Source: Diphasiastrum complanatum
Taxonomy: Eukaryota > Streptophyta > Lycopodiopsida > Lycopodiales > Lycopodiaceae
Reading direction: 5' to 3'
DNA length: 64,000 nucleotides
Assembly: GCA_029204225.1 (NCBI GenBank)
Contig: CM055106.1
Coordinates: 51,281,325 to 51,345,324 of the forward strand
Shown: positions 21,125 through 33,017 of the stretch, one piece after another
How positions within the stretch are numbered: position 1 is the stretch's first letter
Layout: the number at the start of each line of letters is the position of its first letter
Position numbers and translations under genes: made by a program
The notes under the pieces: model-generated
Seen by the model: only the letters and a program-made list of their open reading frames with translations
What the model was told of the DNA's origin: nothing
Databases searched by the model: none

Positions 21125-22660
21125 TAATTCTAACTATATCAAACTGATTCGGATCCAGAACCTAGCACATCTTCACCAAAGGGGTACACCCTAGACACAC
21201 TGATTACTTTTGGGATGAACATAATCAACATAGCATGGTTGTCAACGGAAACTATTGAAGACCCTATTGATGATGATTTAGTCCCTTGGCAACATGCATT
21301 TATTACCGACAACAAGGAAGTTGGGCTAAATGATGAACAGGTCTTGTAGCATATGGACCCAGATCGATATGGAATGAGAAGAGTATCGGCTCGAAACAAA
21401 ATTCACCAATGGCTAAGGTTTCCAAGGTAGATCCTCCCAAGGCACCTACGACTAAGAAGAACCAAATGAAACCGCGTTATAGTCAGGTGATCCAATGGAG
21501 CGATCTATCGAAAGAGGCAATAGCGACGATAGCTATTGATATTTGTAACCACAAAGCGAATATCAAACCAATTCCCAAGAAAAATAACAAGGACATATTC
21601 AACTACGTTGATAGAAAAGAAAAAAAAAAAGTGTTGGACTCCTTAAATCGATCTGGCTGGAACTAGATACAACGTCATCATCACAGATGACTAGAAGTGC
21701 AAAGATTACAAGTCGGGCTAAGATTAACATGTTGAAGGAGGAATCCCATCGAACGCCAGTTCACGAGATGCCAGAAACCTTCAAGAACTACACCTTAGAT
21801 GATGTGGTAATCATGATGTCGCAAGCACAAAGGAATCTAATCAAAATCAGCAACTGACGGAACAAGTCTTTGAAGGACCTACGCGAACACAACCTATGAA
21901 CTTAGTTGAGCCAAGCGAAGAAGAAAAGATTGTTCATGTGGGAGAACAATTGACACCCACTCAATTCAAGAGGCTATGAGCTTTGCTGGTGGAATACAAG
22001 GACTGCTTCGCATGGACCTACAAAGATCTAAAGGTTATACCACCAGTTGTAGTCCAGAATAACATACCCTTGGTGGATGGAGCAATCCCCAAGGTGAGCC
22101 ATTATTACCACTACAATCCTAACTACACATAGCTGATCAAACAGGAGTTGCAGAAACTGCTCATGCCGAATTCATTTATGAAATCAAGCATACAGAAGGG
22201 GTATCGTTGATAGTTATAGATCCAAGAACGACAAAATGCTAATTTGTGTGAACCCGAAGACACTAAATGCGGTTACAGAAAAAGACCATTTTTTCTTAGC
22301 ATTCATGGAAAGTGTTCTAGATAGAGTAGCAGGAGCAGAAGCCTATAGTTTTTTGGATGGCTTCAGTGGCTACAATCAAGTGAAGATATCACCAGAAGAT
22401 CAGCACAAGACATTGTTCGCCACTGAATGGGGAACTTATGCCTATAAGGTGATTCCATTTGGACATTGTAATGCCCCAAGCACTTTTCAACGAGTTATGC
22501 AATTGGCATACAAAGAATACTTGCAAAAATTTCTGGAGATTTTCTTGGATGATCTATGCATGCACGGGCCGAACTCAGAACACATATCCAACCTGGAGAA
22601 AGTGTTGAAATAATGCCACAAATACCAGATATCCTTAAACCCATAAAAGTGTCAATTTAT
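21125..22660 (+). pseudogene. GypA fragment: protease-RT linker and RT
   Basis: 21125-21666 matches the linker of GypA copy 2 (for example MAKVSKVDPPKAPTTKKNQ against 54677). RT follows: 22236-22613 reads CVNPKTLNAVTEKDHFF, YSFLDGFSGYNQVKI, FGHCNAPSTFQRVM and the catalytic box FLDD. Both Asp of the box are present. The frame is cut by several stops upstream and at 22611. Similarity ends near 22660, where a minus-strand gypsy gag begins. Confidence 0.8.
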
Positions 22661-22666
22661 ATATTA

Positions 22667-23828
22667 TCAAGACACATAATCGCAATCCTTAACATGGTGT
22701 TCAATGCCACAATTTTCACAAGTTGGTGGAAGATGGAGTTTGTCTAGGCAGCGAATACTAGGATGTTTACCTGCACAGATAAAGCATCCTCGTATTGTAA
22801 AATATTGTTGCATCACAAACACAGCTTGGTTTGGATCGTAGATCGGGGCATTAGAATCATATGGATAATATTCCACTGGTTTAGAGGAGTATTCTGATGG
22901 AGTAGTGTCGTCCACAAAATAAGTTGCTGGATTTATGGAATTTGGATCAAAAAAATGCACAGCTGGTTGTGAAACGGGTTGATTAACGACAAACTGTTGG
23001 CATGGTTGGAACTGAGTGGGTGCAGTTAGTCATGGTTGATAAACTCCTGGTGGTGGCATGGGTTGTTGTGGAGTGAAGGGGCGGTAATGCTGATTCATAG
23101 GTCTGGGTGCTAATGGGAAATGGGTTTTTAGTTGGGGGCACTCATTAGTAGTGTGATTCTGCGAACAGATAGGACACCAGACATTTTCTCTTGTTGGAAA
23201 AGATTTATCAGCAATATTTTTCATAGCATTTTGGAAATCAGTAGTTAGTTTGTCCATGTGAGTTTGTTGAGATTTTTGGAAGTTCTGAAGATTGGATTGT
23301 ATTCTCAATCTTCTGGTTGTGAAGAGGTTCGGGGAGTTTGGATTTCTTGTCGTGGTAATCAAAGTTCTCATCGGACCCTTCATCTTCTTCACGAATGGCA
23401 TCAGTCATTACATCCCTAAGTTGATCATAAAGATCAACTGGTTTCAGTTCTCGGCGGATACTTTTAGGGAGTTCAACCAGGAACAATTTGATGGCCATTC
23501 GTTCGATGATATTCTCATCAACACATTCTACCTTGGGACATTTAAAATGTTCAATGTAGCTTCTTACAGACTCTTTGCGATGCATCTTGATATGTGTGAT
23601 TTGGATGAATGGGCTTTGAGTCAGTTTAAAAATTTTGAAACGTTTGGTAAGAGCATCTTTGAGAGTATTTCAAAAAACAAGATCAGGAGCTTCGAGATTG
23701 AGATACCACTCTTTGGCGGTTCCATAGAGCACCATAGGAAATAGTTTGAGCTTTTCAATTTCAGAGGTGTCTCCATAGAAGCGACATGCATTATCAAAGT
23801 CTTGAAGAAATCTAACTGGGTTAGATTA
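22667..23828 (-). pseudogene. Ty3/gypsy gag: capsid and two zinc knuckles
   Basis: On the minus strand from 23828: capsid text with LYGTAKEWYLNL-like and SYIEHFK, LPKSIRREL, AIREEDEGSD, then a Pro/Gln-rich region, then CFICAGKHPSIRC and CENCGIEHHVKDC at the end. Gag forms the particle and binds RNA. There are at least three frame changes. The N-terminal part is cut at 23828 by the CopE LTR. It is related to the gag at 39425-40261 (shared SIRRELK and AIREEDEGSDD). Confidence 0.8.
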
Positions 23829-24871
23829 TGAAGAAGCAAAAAGTTTCAATTGCCAAAGCTTTGCTAGCTTTCAACCCTAAATTTACAGAAAAGACATACA
23901 AAGCAAAAACAATGTTCACGAACAATTTCGCGACACATGACATGAAATTGTTCGTGCTCCACAAAGGACCAAGAAGATCAACCAAGTACCATGAGGTACA
24001 AATATTTGATCTGATATCGTGACATCAACAGAAGTGCTTTAGGACATGGCTAATCCACCACTCTTGTAATTCATGATTAGTTATAGATGTTTAATTTGTC
24101 TGATCAGGGAAGTTACTCGACACGACACGAAAAAGTTCGTGAACAATATACATTCTGCTTGATGCATAAAATAGAGAGATGATAAAAAAAAATATAGAAT
24201 ATATATCTGCCTGTGAGCGAGACCATTTTGTAAGAGGATAAGTAGATCCAAGAAGTCCGCTAGTAAGCGAGACGCTATTTGTGTGAGAATTGTATTTCTC
24301 TCACGCCAATGCACAGTGTGGATCTATCACACAGTGTTTGAAATCAAGAAGATCAATAGATAATATTGTAGATGTTATGCACATATTATTCTGAATGATT
24401 GTATGATCTCATATGAATTTTTGTCTACTATTGTTCATGTATTTCATTTACTTGTTTATTCAATTCTGCACACTGGTTCAAATTTTGTTGAATGATGTAT
24501 TAATCTATAACGTAGATCAGCAGTGTCTGTCTACATTCTGGAGGATTGTAGGAATGATATAGCCGGTAGTGGCCAACAATCATGTTTGAATTCCACACGA
24601 ACTGATTTTGTTCGCGAATGTTTTTGTTTCGTGTTGTTTTGCTTCACTTTGCGATCACCTCACTTTCAACAAAAATTAATATCAGAGCTCATTCAACTTT
24701 TACTTTATTTCGTCTAGTTTTGTTTCGTTACAAAGCTTGATTGATCCTTTCGTAATTTCTTCTCGAACAGAAATTACTCATGAACAAAATAGTTTCATAA
24801 AAGTTTCACGAATCGTTCGAGAGACTCGAATCAGTTTGTCAACAAAATTTTACTGGAACTACACTTTTTCA
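23829..24871 (+). repeat. CopE 5' LTR
   Basis: It starts TGAAGAAGCAAAA and ends ACACTTTTTCA, so the ends TGAA/TTCA are inverted. The tRNA-Met primer site follows after ATAG. The start matches the minus-strand copy ending at 19832. No 3' LTR partner remains because the element is cut near 27895. It contains repeated TTCGCGA and TTCGTG words. Confidence 0.7.
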
Positions 24872-24875
24872 ATAG

Positions 24876-24888
24876 TGGTATCAGAGCC
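24876..24888 (+). other. CopE primer binding site, tRNA-Met type
   Basis: TGGTATCAGAGCC, four bases after the inferred LTR end and about 96 bp before the gag ATG at 24984. Confidence 0.85.
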
Positions 24889-24983
24889 TGTCATAGTCTG
24901 ACATAGACGCAAAGCTATCAGATCTAGGAGGCTAAGCATTCAAAACAAATAACCATCAACAAGTGAGAACACAATTCACAACA

Positions 24984-25818
24984 ATGGCTTCAATAAGTAG
25001 CATACAATCAAAGATTTGTACAATCCTCGACTCATCAGGATCTAACTTCCTAGCATGGAAGATTAAGACCTCGCTTATACTAAAGGGAGAAGGATTATTT
25101 CCCAAAGGATCTTACTATGACACTCGAAAAGACAGTTGTCGAGATTTGAGAAGAAGTTGAAGCTCGAGAGTATCTTGATCACAAGAATTTCTCTGACCAA
25201 GCTCTCTACAGCAATAAAGAAAAGATAAAGAAGTAAATCAAGTCTAAGAGGGAGTCAGATCGAAGGCAAGATCGAGATTAGCAAGCAGAAGGAGCCAGCA
25301 AAGGCAAATGGAGGAACAAGGGAAAGCCGAAACAGCAGAGTAGAGACAAAAAGACGTTTATGAGATGCAAATGCGAAGGACATATTGTTGATTTGTGTTC
25401 GCTAATCCCGAAAATCGAGTGTATCCATTGTCAAAGAAAGGGTCATGCAGCCATGGACTACCGCTAGAACCCAAGAAACAAACAAGCTCAAAGCAGACAG
25501 GAGAACAACAATAGTTTGTCCTATGTGAAGGAGCCAGAGAGCTCAAAGATGGGCGAAGAGAGATCGAATCACAGAAATTTGACTGCCTACATCTGTGCAG
25601 ACATGTGTGCAGTATCAACACTTGACACACAAGAGGTAATCCTTGATTCAGGACCTACCTTGCACTTTGTCACATCAAGATGGATCATGTCCGAATTTCA
25701 AAGTGCAGATCCATCGAGATTTATAATTCTTGGAGATGCATCAAAGCATCAAGTGAATGATATTGGTTCACTATGGTTCAACACTAATGGCAAAGACAGA
25801 CGACTCAAAGATTTTTAG
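24984..25818 (+). pseudogene. CopE gag and protease, internally deleted
   Basis: Gag starts MASISSIQSKICTILD at 24984. After GEGLFPK it jumps to a segment that lies about 480 bp further on in the minus-strand copy (18029-19832), so the gag middle is deleted. Then a first zinc knuckle (CKCEGHIVDLC), a second with the last Cys lost (CIHCQRKGHAAMDY), and protease DSGPT at about 25647. Stops at 25160, around 25466 and at 25816-25818. Confidence 0.8.
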
Positions 25819-25949
25819 TTCGTGCCTACACTGCAGTAGGACTTGCTATCAGTGGCAAGAATAGCTGATGCAGGGATGCGTGTAATGTTTTCAAATGAAG
25901 CATGGAATGTTGTTGATGCAAGCACCAATACACTGATCACTCAAGGTAG

Positions 25950-27895
25950 AAGAAAAGACAACCTATATCACTTGAAGGTACGCCTACTTGCAGATCAAGT
26001 GTAGCAGACTCATGATGATTCGCCAGATACTCTATGGCATAGGAGACTATGTCATATGAATTCAATGGCACTATATCAAACAAGCCATCGTGGAGCAATC
26101 ACAGGGGTGAGCATCTCGAATGCAACTAGTTCGATGACCTGTGATGCAAGCTTAAAGGGTAAGATGTCACGTACTCCTTTTGTCAAGGACTCCTATAGAA
26201 TGACCAAGATTCTAGAGCTAGTACATTCTGACATCTGTGGACCTTTCAACGTGATCTCAGTAGGAAGCTCGAAATATTATATTACCTTTATTGATGATTA
26301 CAGTAAGTTTGCCAGAGTCTACTTCATTCATAATAAATCAAAGCATTTGACAAGTTTACAGAGTATGTGAATTGGGCAGAAAGATACACTGGAAATAAAG
26401 TGAAACAGGTCAGAACAAATCAAGGTGGAAAACACATATCAAACCGATTCACTGATTTCTGCAATGATCGTGGAATCATTCACAAAAGAACTGCATCTTA
26501 CACACCGTAGCACAACGATATTGCAGAAAGAAAGAACAGGATTCTAATGGAAGCTTCTAGATGCATGATGGCCTATTTGAAGGCTCCAAGAGTGTTGTGG
26601 GCTGAAGCAGTAGCTACAACTACTTACATTCAGAACAGGACAAGAAAATCTAGTGTTTCTCACACAACACCACACGAGTTATGGTGGGGTAGAAAACCCA
26701 ATCTAACTCATATTCGAATCTTTGGTTGTGCAGCATATGCACATATTTTTGACAAGCTTCAAAAGAAACTTGATGAGAAAGCAGAACAAGGATATCTTGT
26801 AGGATATGACAATCATTTGTCATACTACAGAGTCTATATGCCAGAGACAAACACAGTGAAGACAATCAGAGATGTCAAATTTGATAAGAGCAGAACAATG
26901 GCCCATGATGATCTTGTCAATTATCAAGTCCTTGGAAGACAGTACTATGATCTACCAACTGTGACAGAGGGAGTAGAGGATGAACACTCAGACAAAGATG
27001 TTCGAGTCACATCTCATTCGAGTGACAAATCAGACGAAGAAAAATTCGCAAGCCAGCCTACTGCTACAACACCTATAAATCAAAATGGTTCCAGAGCTAG
27101 CAGATCAGTTAAAGGCAAGAGGATTGCAGAACCGGAAGTATCTCTTAGAAGATCGACAAGAGAACGAAGAGCACCAACAAGATTTGTGCTAGACAGCGTA
27201 GCTTCTACATCAGAAAGGTTTTGTGGATTCAGTGAAGAACCACTAACTTTCGAGAAAGCAATTCAATGTCCAGAGAAGGACAAATGGATCCAAGCCATGA
27301 ATGAGGAGATGGAATCCATGAGGAAGAATGAGGTATGGACATTGCAACCATTATTAGATAAGCAAAAGACTGTAAAATACAAGTGGGTATACAAGCTAAA
27401 GTATGGACTGGATGGAGATATCTCAAAGTATAAAGTTAGACTTATAGCGAAGGGATTTTCTCTGAGATACGATATCGACTATGCTGAGACTTTCTCTCCT
27501 ATCGTGAAACATTCGTCCCTACATCTACTCTTTGCATATGCAGCTGCTTATGATCTTAGGATTCACATCGTGGACGAAAAGACAACGTTCTTGCATGGTG
27601 AGCTAGACAAAAAAGTCTACATGGATCAACCTCCAGACTACATTTCGAATTCACTTCCTACGTATGCATGTAGAATGCATAGGAGTATCTACGGTTTGAA
27701 GCAATCAGCGCGACAATGGTATAAAAAAAGATCAAGCCCTGAAATCCTTAGGATTCAAGCCACTAATAGCTGATTCCAATGTTTATGTAAGAATTACAGA
27801 TGGGAAGATCATCATTGTAGTTGTATATGTGGATGACACTCTAATACTCTGCAAAGTGAGGAGCTTATTACCGAGGTGAAGTATGATATTTCGAA
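25950..27895 (+). pseudogene. CopE integrase and RT (Ty1/copia pol)
   Basis: Integrase spans 26056-26950: D in HSDICGPF, but the second catalytic site reads RTNQGGK where 11k CopE has KTDRGGK, so the Asp is lost; there are stops at 26368 and 26508. The frame 26547-27773 (408 codons) covers the integrase C-terminus, linker and RT (KWVYKLKYGLDGDISKYK, ETFSPIVKHSS, FLHGELDKKVYMDQP, GLKQSARQWY). After a frameshift near 27725 the box YVDD is read at about 27828. The copy breaks off near 27895, before RNase H, where the CopR leader begins. Confidence 0.85.
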
Positions 27896-28176
27896 ACAAA
27901 TCTACATGCAAATGCTGAAAATTTGATATGCAATCTATAAGCCACCACTTAGGCTGAACCAATGATTCAAAAATCGGCCAAATCCAGCATGTGAATTCAA
28001 AAAACGGAATTGAACAAGTATATTGACCTATTTAGTGTTTTGATCTACAAAAGATGCAATCTACAAAAGCAAAAAATCCAATTTTGGTGTAGAATCCTCT
28101 CTAGCATGCTCTAGACTTGATATCTTCACCAAATCATTGATAGATCTGATTTCCTCCATAATAACCTGAAACACAA
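27896..28176 (-). other. CopR leader fragment (third unit)
   Basis: It matches 32727-33005 and 38120-38407, the stretch just after the primer site in A and B. It ends abruptly at AAATCTACATGC against CopE RT. Confidence 0.85.
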
Positions 28177-28188
28177 GCTCTGATACCA
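28177..28188 (-). other. Primer binding site of the third CopR unit
   Basis: TGGTATCAGAGC on the minus strand, immediately after LTR1. Confidence 0.9.
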
Positions 28189-28298
28189 TGTGAAAGATTT
28201 CAGATCCTTAAGATCCAATCTACTTGAATGATCTTTGGTTAGAAAGAGAAATACACTACCAATTGCAAAATGTGATGAAACTAGTTGAATCTTTCACA
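28189..28298 (-). repeat. CopR LTR1, internally deleted to 110 bp
   Basis: It begins TGTGAAAGATTCAACTAG like LTR2 and ends CTTTCACA, but about 540 bp of the interior is missing after ATTTTGCAAT. The TATA box present in LTR2 and LTR3 is gone. Confidence 0.85.
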
Positions 28299-28880
28299 CT
28301 CCCTCTTCAACTAGTTTTAGCATAGACTTTGATAATACTCCAAGTGAAGTCCTATGCTTCATGAACAAGTCTTTTCCCAATGCTGTGGTGAAGATATCAG
28401 CTACACATTCCCTTGAAGACACATGTTGAAGCTCCATCTCCTTTGCAATGGCTTGCTCCCTCACAAAATGATACTGTATCTCAATATGCTTGCTCCTAGC
28501 ATGAAAGATAGGATTGGATGCCATTATTTGGGCTGATTGATTGTCACAAAAGATGATTGGGCTCTCTGAAAAATCCAGCAAGTGAAGATCCTTGATCATC
28601 CTTTTGATCCATACCATCTCCTTTGTGCAATGTGTAAGAGCTTTGTACTCGGCCTCACTAGATGACAATGAGATAGTGGCTTGTTTCTTTGACATCCATG
28701 ATATATCTCCATCACCTATGAAAATACAATAAGAACTAATGGATTTCCTATCCATTACATCTCCAGCATAGTCCAAATCTAAAAATCTAAAAAGATTAGG
28801 TGATGATCCCTCATACAATATGCCAAAATCTCGAGTTCCAATGATGTACCTCAAAACTCGCTTTCCTAGCTTCCAATGCT
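28294..28880 (-). pseudogene. CopR-A RNase H
   Basis: The minus-strand text enters at HWKLGKRVLRYIIGTRDFG (about 28878) and continues through GDVMDRKSISSYCIFIGDG, ISWMSKKQATISLSSSEAEY, CDNQSAQIMA and SKHIEIQYHF, ending KLVEEGV just before the polypurine tract GAAGAGGGAG (28299-28308) and LTR1. It is a good copia RNase H with its catalytic Asp and Glu visible. It is preceded by unrelated sequence, not by RT, and is in a different frame from it. Confidence 0.9.
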
Positions 28881-28883
28881 CCT

Positions 28884-29984
28884 AGCATAGTTTTTGCCAA
28901 TAGAACTTTGATCCATCATAAGAATGATCTTCTTTCTAGGAATAGATCTCCTTTCAATGATCATGTAATGGTCAAAATAGAAACAACCATAATTGATATA
29001 GAGAATAGTGTCCACTTGGGATGCTTCACTATTTCTTACATCAATTTTACATGTAAAAATGTGACTAGAACATGAAGAATCAAATAGAATGTAAGTGAGA
29101 TGATTCCACCATGCTTCCAACTCTAAACTCTCTGGAAAAATACAGCAAACAAACAATAAATGTGAGTGATCAACTTTTGCTTGCATGTCTCCTCCTTTGT
29201 CCTTTGTTGCCTTGTATCCACCATGATACTCCATGAATGAGCCTCCATCTTCATATTGCCACAAGAAACCATCAAACTTTGGAAATCCATGAGTAGGTGA
29301 GTACATAAATGATGCAAATCCAGCACCACATGACTCCATAAACCAAGTAGTTTGCACTAGTCCATCTTCAAAATCTACTTGACACAAGAAAATGACCATG
29401 AATTCACCAAAAATTGACAATCTCCAAGTATTGGCACCAAGTAGCTCAACACTTGAGAACTTAGCCATGGATGAGTGACATAATGAACCTCCAATAGCTT
29501 CATTTCCATCAAAAAAATCAGCCAAGAATGCTAGTACAAATCTAACATCAAAACAATGCTCACCAATGTAGCTAGTTTTACCATATCTTGACAATTTGCA
29601 CACATCCACATGAAATCGCTCAAACATGAGATAGAACAAGTAAAGTAAACTTGAACAACACTTCCTTGCTGCTCCTTTGACCTTACTTGAGTCTTCAATA
29701 TGCTGCAAAAACAGATCCATAACACCCTTGCCAATTACCTCTCCTTTGATGCTCTTGACTAGCTCCAAATTGCCAACTTCCCTTTTGACTAGTTGAAGCA
29801 CTTTGAGATCAACCTCTTGATCTTCAACTTGACCATCAAAGTCATTGAACAATTTTTTTTTTCCAGATTCATTACTTGATTTTACAGCAAGATAACATCC
29901 ATCCACTTGCATAGCTCCATGTACACAAGAAGATCCTCCAAAAGATGTTCCACTCTTCATAAGAGATCCATACTCGAGATCCAT
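28884..29984 (-). CDS. CopR-A unrelated ORF in place of RT
   Basis: 372 codons from M at 29984. The first 13 residues (MDLEYGSLMKSGT) are the normal copia approach to RT. From 29945 to about 28884 nothing matches RT: no KWVYK entry, no A-F-L-hydrophobic block, no YVDD. Instead it reads for example GGSSCVHGAMQVDGCYLAVK and later WRLSIFGEFMVIFLCQVDFE. The frame is the same as the integrase before it, with only one stop (TAA at 29988-29990) between. Copy B carries the same replacement at 34289-35354. I recognise no family; a captured host gene fragment is possible. RNase H follows directly. Confidence 0.75.
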
Positions 29985-29987
29985 TCC

Positions 29988-30809
29988 TTAGATCCACTCC
30001 TCTTCTTTCCTTGCTTGATCTACACTTGTAGGATCATCCAAAGAGGTTAGGAAAGCAACATAATCTTCAGAAACTACTTGCTTACCCTTTTGATCATATG
30101 TGAGCCTTGAAGGTACTTGTCTTTCTCTTGATGTTCTCCTTGGCTTTTGACTTGATGAAGGTCCATCATCACCACCATCCAAAGTAGAATCCTTCTCATC
30201 AATATCAAGAATGTTAGATCCATCTACTTTACCATCAATCATGCTTGAAGACACCTTTGGAATGTTTCCCTCATCAAAAATGACATCTCTACCAACAATC
30301 ACTTTGTTAGTAGAAGGAATGTAAACCTTGTAGGCTTTACTCACCTCACTATATCCAACAAAAATACCTCTTCTTGAAGATGGATCCTCCTTGGTCCTAT
30401 CATCAAGAGTAATGTTGACATAGCATGTGCATCCAAAGGTTCTTAGAAAGTTGACACTCAGCCTCCTCTTGAATAGCATCTCAAAAGGTGTCCTTCCATC
30501 CAAAATAGCACTCGGCCACCTATTGCACAAGAAATTGGCACACAACAAAGCTTGATCCCAAAATGGTTTGTCAAGATTAGCAATTAACCTCATAGCTTTA
30601 GCACTTTCACATAAAGTTCTATTCTTCCTTTTAGCCACTCCATTTTGTTGTGGGGTCATTGATGTTGTATACTCCCTCTTGATCCCATGCTCATCACAAA
30701 AGGCCTTGAACTTGTTAGATATGTACTCACCACCATTGTCACCTCTCAAGCACTTGATCTTTGTGGAAAATTGGTTCTTCCTTACATTCAAAGACATCAT
30801 ACACTTCAT
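29988..30809 (-). pseudogene. CopR-A integrase, second part
   Basis: It carries D in LRGDNGGEY, then PQQNGVAKRKNRT, where the usual catalytic Glu position reads K (copia proteins normally have AERKNRT), the integrase C-terminal WDQALLCANFLCNR and VFGCTCYV-like block, and a Ser/Asp-rich linker. It is separated from the first part by an 11-base deletion near 30790 relative to copy B. Confidence 0.85.
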
Positions 30810-31872
30810 CCTTGCTCTTTAGTAGATAGATCCAACAAAATCTACTAAAATCATCAATGAATGTTACATACATCTTAGCTCCACTATTGCTAATTGTAGT
30901 AAATCCATGAATATCCGAATGTACAAGTTGAAAAGGCTTTGTAGATCTAGAATTAGATCTAGTATAAGGTAGTCTATGTGACTTAGACAAAGAACAAGAC
31001 TCACAAACATGCTTGTCATTACTTAAGGAACTTGGAAGACCAATCACAACCTTCTTCCTTGCCATTACCTCCAATGACTTGAAGTTGAGGTGTCCCATCC
31101 TTTTGTGCCAAACCTCTTGAATAGAAATTTGCTCCCTTGCAACACATCCAACTTGGTTAGCAATAACACAAGCGTCAAGTTTGAACAACTTTCCTTGTCT
31201 TTTACCTTTTCCAATCAAGACATCCTTCCTTTTGATCAAACAAGCATCTCCATCAAACTCCACCTTGAGGCCCTTACTTAGCATTTGACTCACACTAAGC
31301 AAATTCTTGGTAAAAGATGGAATAAACAAGCCATCCTCCAAATGAACATTCCTATTTGTAGAGAGAGAAATAGGAATTGTGCCAATCCCTTTGATTGCAC
31401 ACTCACCATCATTGGTCATGTAGATCACCCTCTTGTCATCTCCATATGCCAACAAAGAAGCGAAGTACTCTTTGTGAAAGGTCATGTGTGAACTTGCTCC
31501 ACTATCAATCCACCAAGGATCTAGATCTCCATCATTAGCAAGCATACATGAAGACATCACAAAAGCATCATCATTTGCATCTTGCAAATCCAAACCATCC
31601 TCATCAAGAGTAAGATTACCTTGCTTGTCTCCTTGATCTCTCTTCTTCTTGTAGCACTCACTTGCAAAGTGTCCTTTGATGCCACAATAGAAGCACTTGA
31701 GCTTTAATCTATCCTTATTTTTGCCACTTGAAGAATCATCCACTTGATCTTGTCCTTTAGACCACTTGCTTTTGGTTTTGCCCTTGAATTTACCCTTTGT
31801 GAGCATAGCATCCTCTTGAAATGTCGATGTAGATCCACCTCTTGCTTGAAGCCTATATTCCTCATTGATCAA
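30739..31872 (-). CDS. CopR-A zinc knuckle, protease, integrase first part
   Basis: 377 codons. Order: zinc knuckle CFYCGIKGHFASEC, acidic spacer, protease DSGAS (WWIDSGASSHMTF), GAG-preintegrase region with HKRMGHLNFKSLEVM, CESCSLSKSHRLPY, then the integrase core start with D in HSDIHGF and FIDDFSRF. Protease residues are intact. The C-terminal end (ECKEEPIFHKDQ) is the result of the 11-base deletion. Confidence 0.9.
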   Translation of the reverse strand: MINEEYRLQARGGSTSTFQEDAMLTKGKFKGKTKSKWSKGQDQVDDSSSGKNKDRLKLKCFYCGIKGHFASECYKKKRDQGDKQGNLTLDEDGLDLQDANDDAFVMSSCMLANDGDLDPWWIDSGASSHMTFHKEYFASLLAYGDDKRVIYMTNDGECAIKGIGTIPISLSTNRNVHLEDGLFIPSFTKNLLSVSQMLSKGLKVEFDGDACLIKRKDVLIGKGKRQGKLFKLDACVIANQVGCVAREQISIQEVWHKRMGHLNFKSLEVMARKKVVIGLPSSLSNDKHVCESCSLSKSHRLPYTRSNSRSTKPFQLVHSDIHGFTTISNSGAKMYVTFIDDFSRFCWIYLLKSKDEVYDVFECKEEPIFHKDQVLER

Positions 31873-32495
31873 GATCTCTTGGAGATCATCAAACTTGGCA
31901 AAGTCTTTTGAATAGCAATACTTTGAACAATTTTAGAATGAACATCCAACAAGCCATTAAGAATCACTTGAATAAGCTCTCCTTCCTTAATGCTTTCATC
32001 TATGCAAGCTAACTCATCATTCAATGCTTTCATTCTCAAAACAAAAGTACTTGGACTTTCTTCATTCTTTTGCAAACAAGAAAAGATTTGCCTTCTTAGA
32101 GTCAACACTTTAGAAGTAGACTTGGATTCATAAAGCTTCTTCAATGAATTTCAAACTTCCAAAGATGATGTGCACTTACCAACTTCCTTGAGAAGTTCAT
32201 TGGTAACATTCATCTTTATCATGTGTAGAGCCTTCCTGGCCCTCTTGTCGTACCTCAATTGATCTTGTTGTGTTGCTGGTCTCTCCTCCAAACCTACAAC
32301 AATATCCAAAACATAATTCATCTCAAGAAGTGACTCCATCCTCACTTTCCATAATGAATAGTTACTTGAGGTAAGCCTATCATTGGCTTCCAACATGACT
32401 CCAATTGAGGTTGCCATGTAGCAATGACCTGATCTTCTTTTTCGACCTGTTTCAATGCACAAAGCACTCCTTTGAACAACAACAAATGCTTTCAA
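31869..32495 (-). pseudogene. CopR-A gag with a shared nonsense codon
   Basis: Copia gag: MATSIGVMLEANDRLTSSNYSLWKVRMESLL, then a TGA at 32151-32153 where CopD has the Trp of KEAWDSLKAIYGSKN, then KKLYESKSTSKVLTLRRQIF and LNDELACIDESIKEGE. The same TGA is present in copy B. A one-base deletion near 31885 (relative to B) shifts the frame before the zinc knuckle. Confidence 0.85.
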
Positions 32496-33005
32496 AATAA
32501 ATCACCAAGATTTGAAACTATCTCACAAATTCTCTTCTAGCACTTATCCAAGCAAATCAACACATAGAATCATGGAATCTTGATCAACCTATGATCTATC
32601 CTCAATCTAATGACTTTTTCCACTTCCTAAGATTGAAACACACTCAAATGAAGTCCAGAAACCTCACTATCTAGAGATCCAATCAAAATTAGGGTTTTGA
32701 CAAAATCACAAAAAATTGACTATTGCAAATCTACATGCAAATGCTGAAAATTTGATATGCAATCTATAAGCCACCACTTAGGCTGAACCAATGATCCAAA
32801 AATTGGCCAAATCCAGCATGTGAATTCAAAAAATGGAATTGAACAAGTATATTGACCTATTTAGTGTTCTGATCTACAAAAGATCCAGTCTACAAAAGCA
32901 AAAAATCCGATTTTGGTGTAGAATCCTCTCTAGCATGCTCTAGACTTGATATCTTCACCAAATCATTGATAGATTTGATTTCCTCCTTCATAACCTAAAA
33001 CACAA
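32496..33005 (-). other. CopR-A untranslated leader
   Basis: Non-coding between primer site and gag, nearly identical to 37820-38407 in copy B. The part next to the primer site also occurs at 27896-28176. Confidence 0.8.
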
Positions 33006-33017
33006 GCTCTGATACCA
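33006..33017 (-). other. CopR-A primer binding site, tRNA-Met type
   Basis: TGGTATCAGAGC on the minus strand directly after LTR2. Confidence 0.9.

Noticed and set aside
21139-21399. 86-codon minus-strand ORF
   Set aside because: The plus strand carries GypA linker sequence here that matches 54420-54660; the minus frame has no motif.
22540-22560. FLDD RT box as a novel catalytic variant
   Set aside because: Both catalytic Asp are kept, and hydrophobic residues other than Tyr at the first position occur in plant gypsy RTs.
23292-23744. 150-codon plus-strand ORF
   Set aside because: Shadow of the minus-strand gypsy capsid, which has recognisable gag motifs.
28866-29984. A complete host gene inserted in a copia element
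   Set aside because: The ends coincide with element protein borders and both CopR copies have it, so it is part of the element; whether it was once a host gene is unknown.
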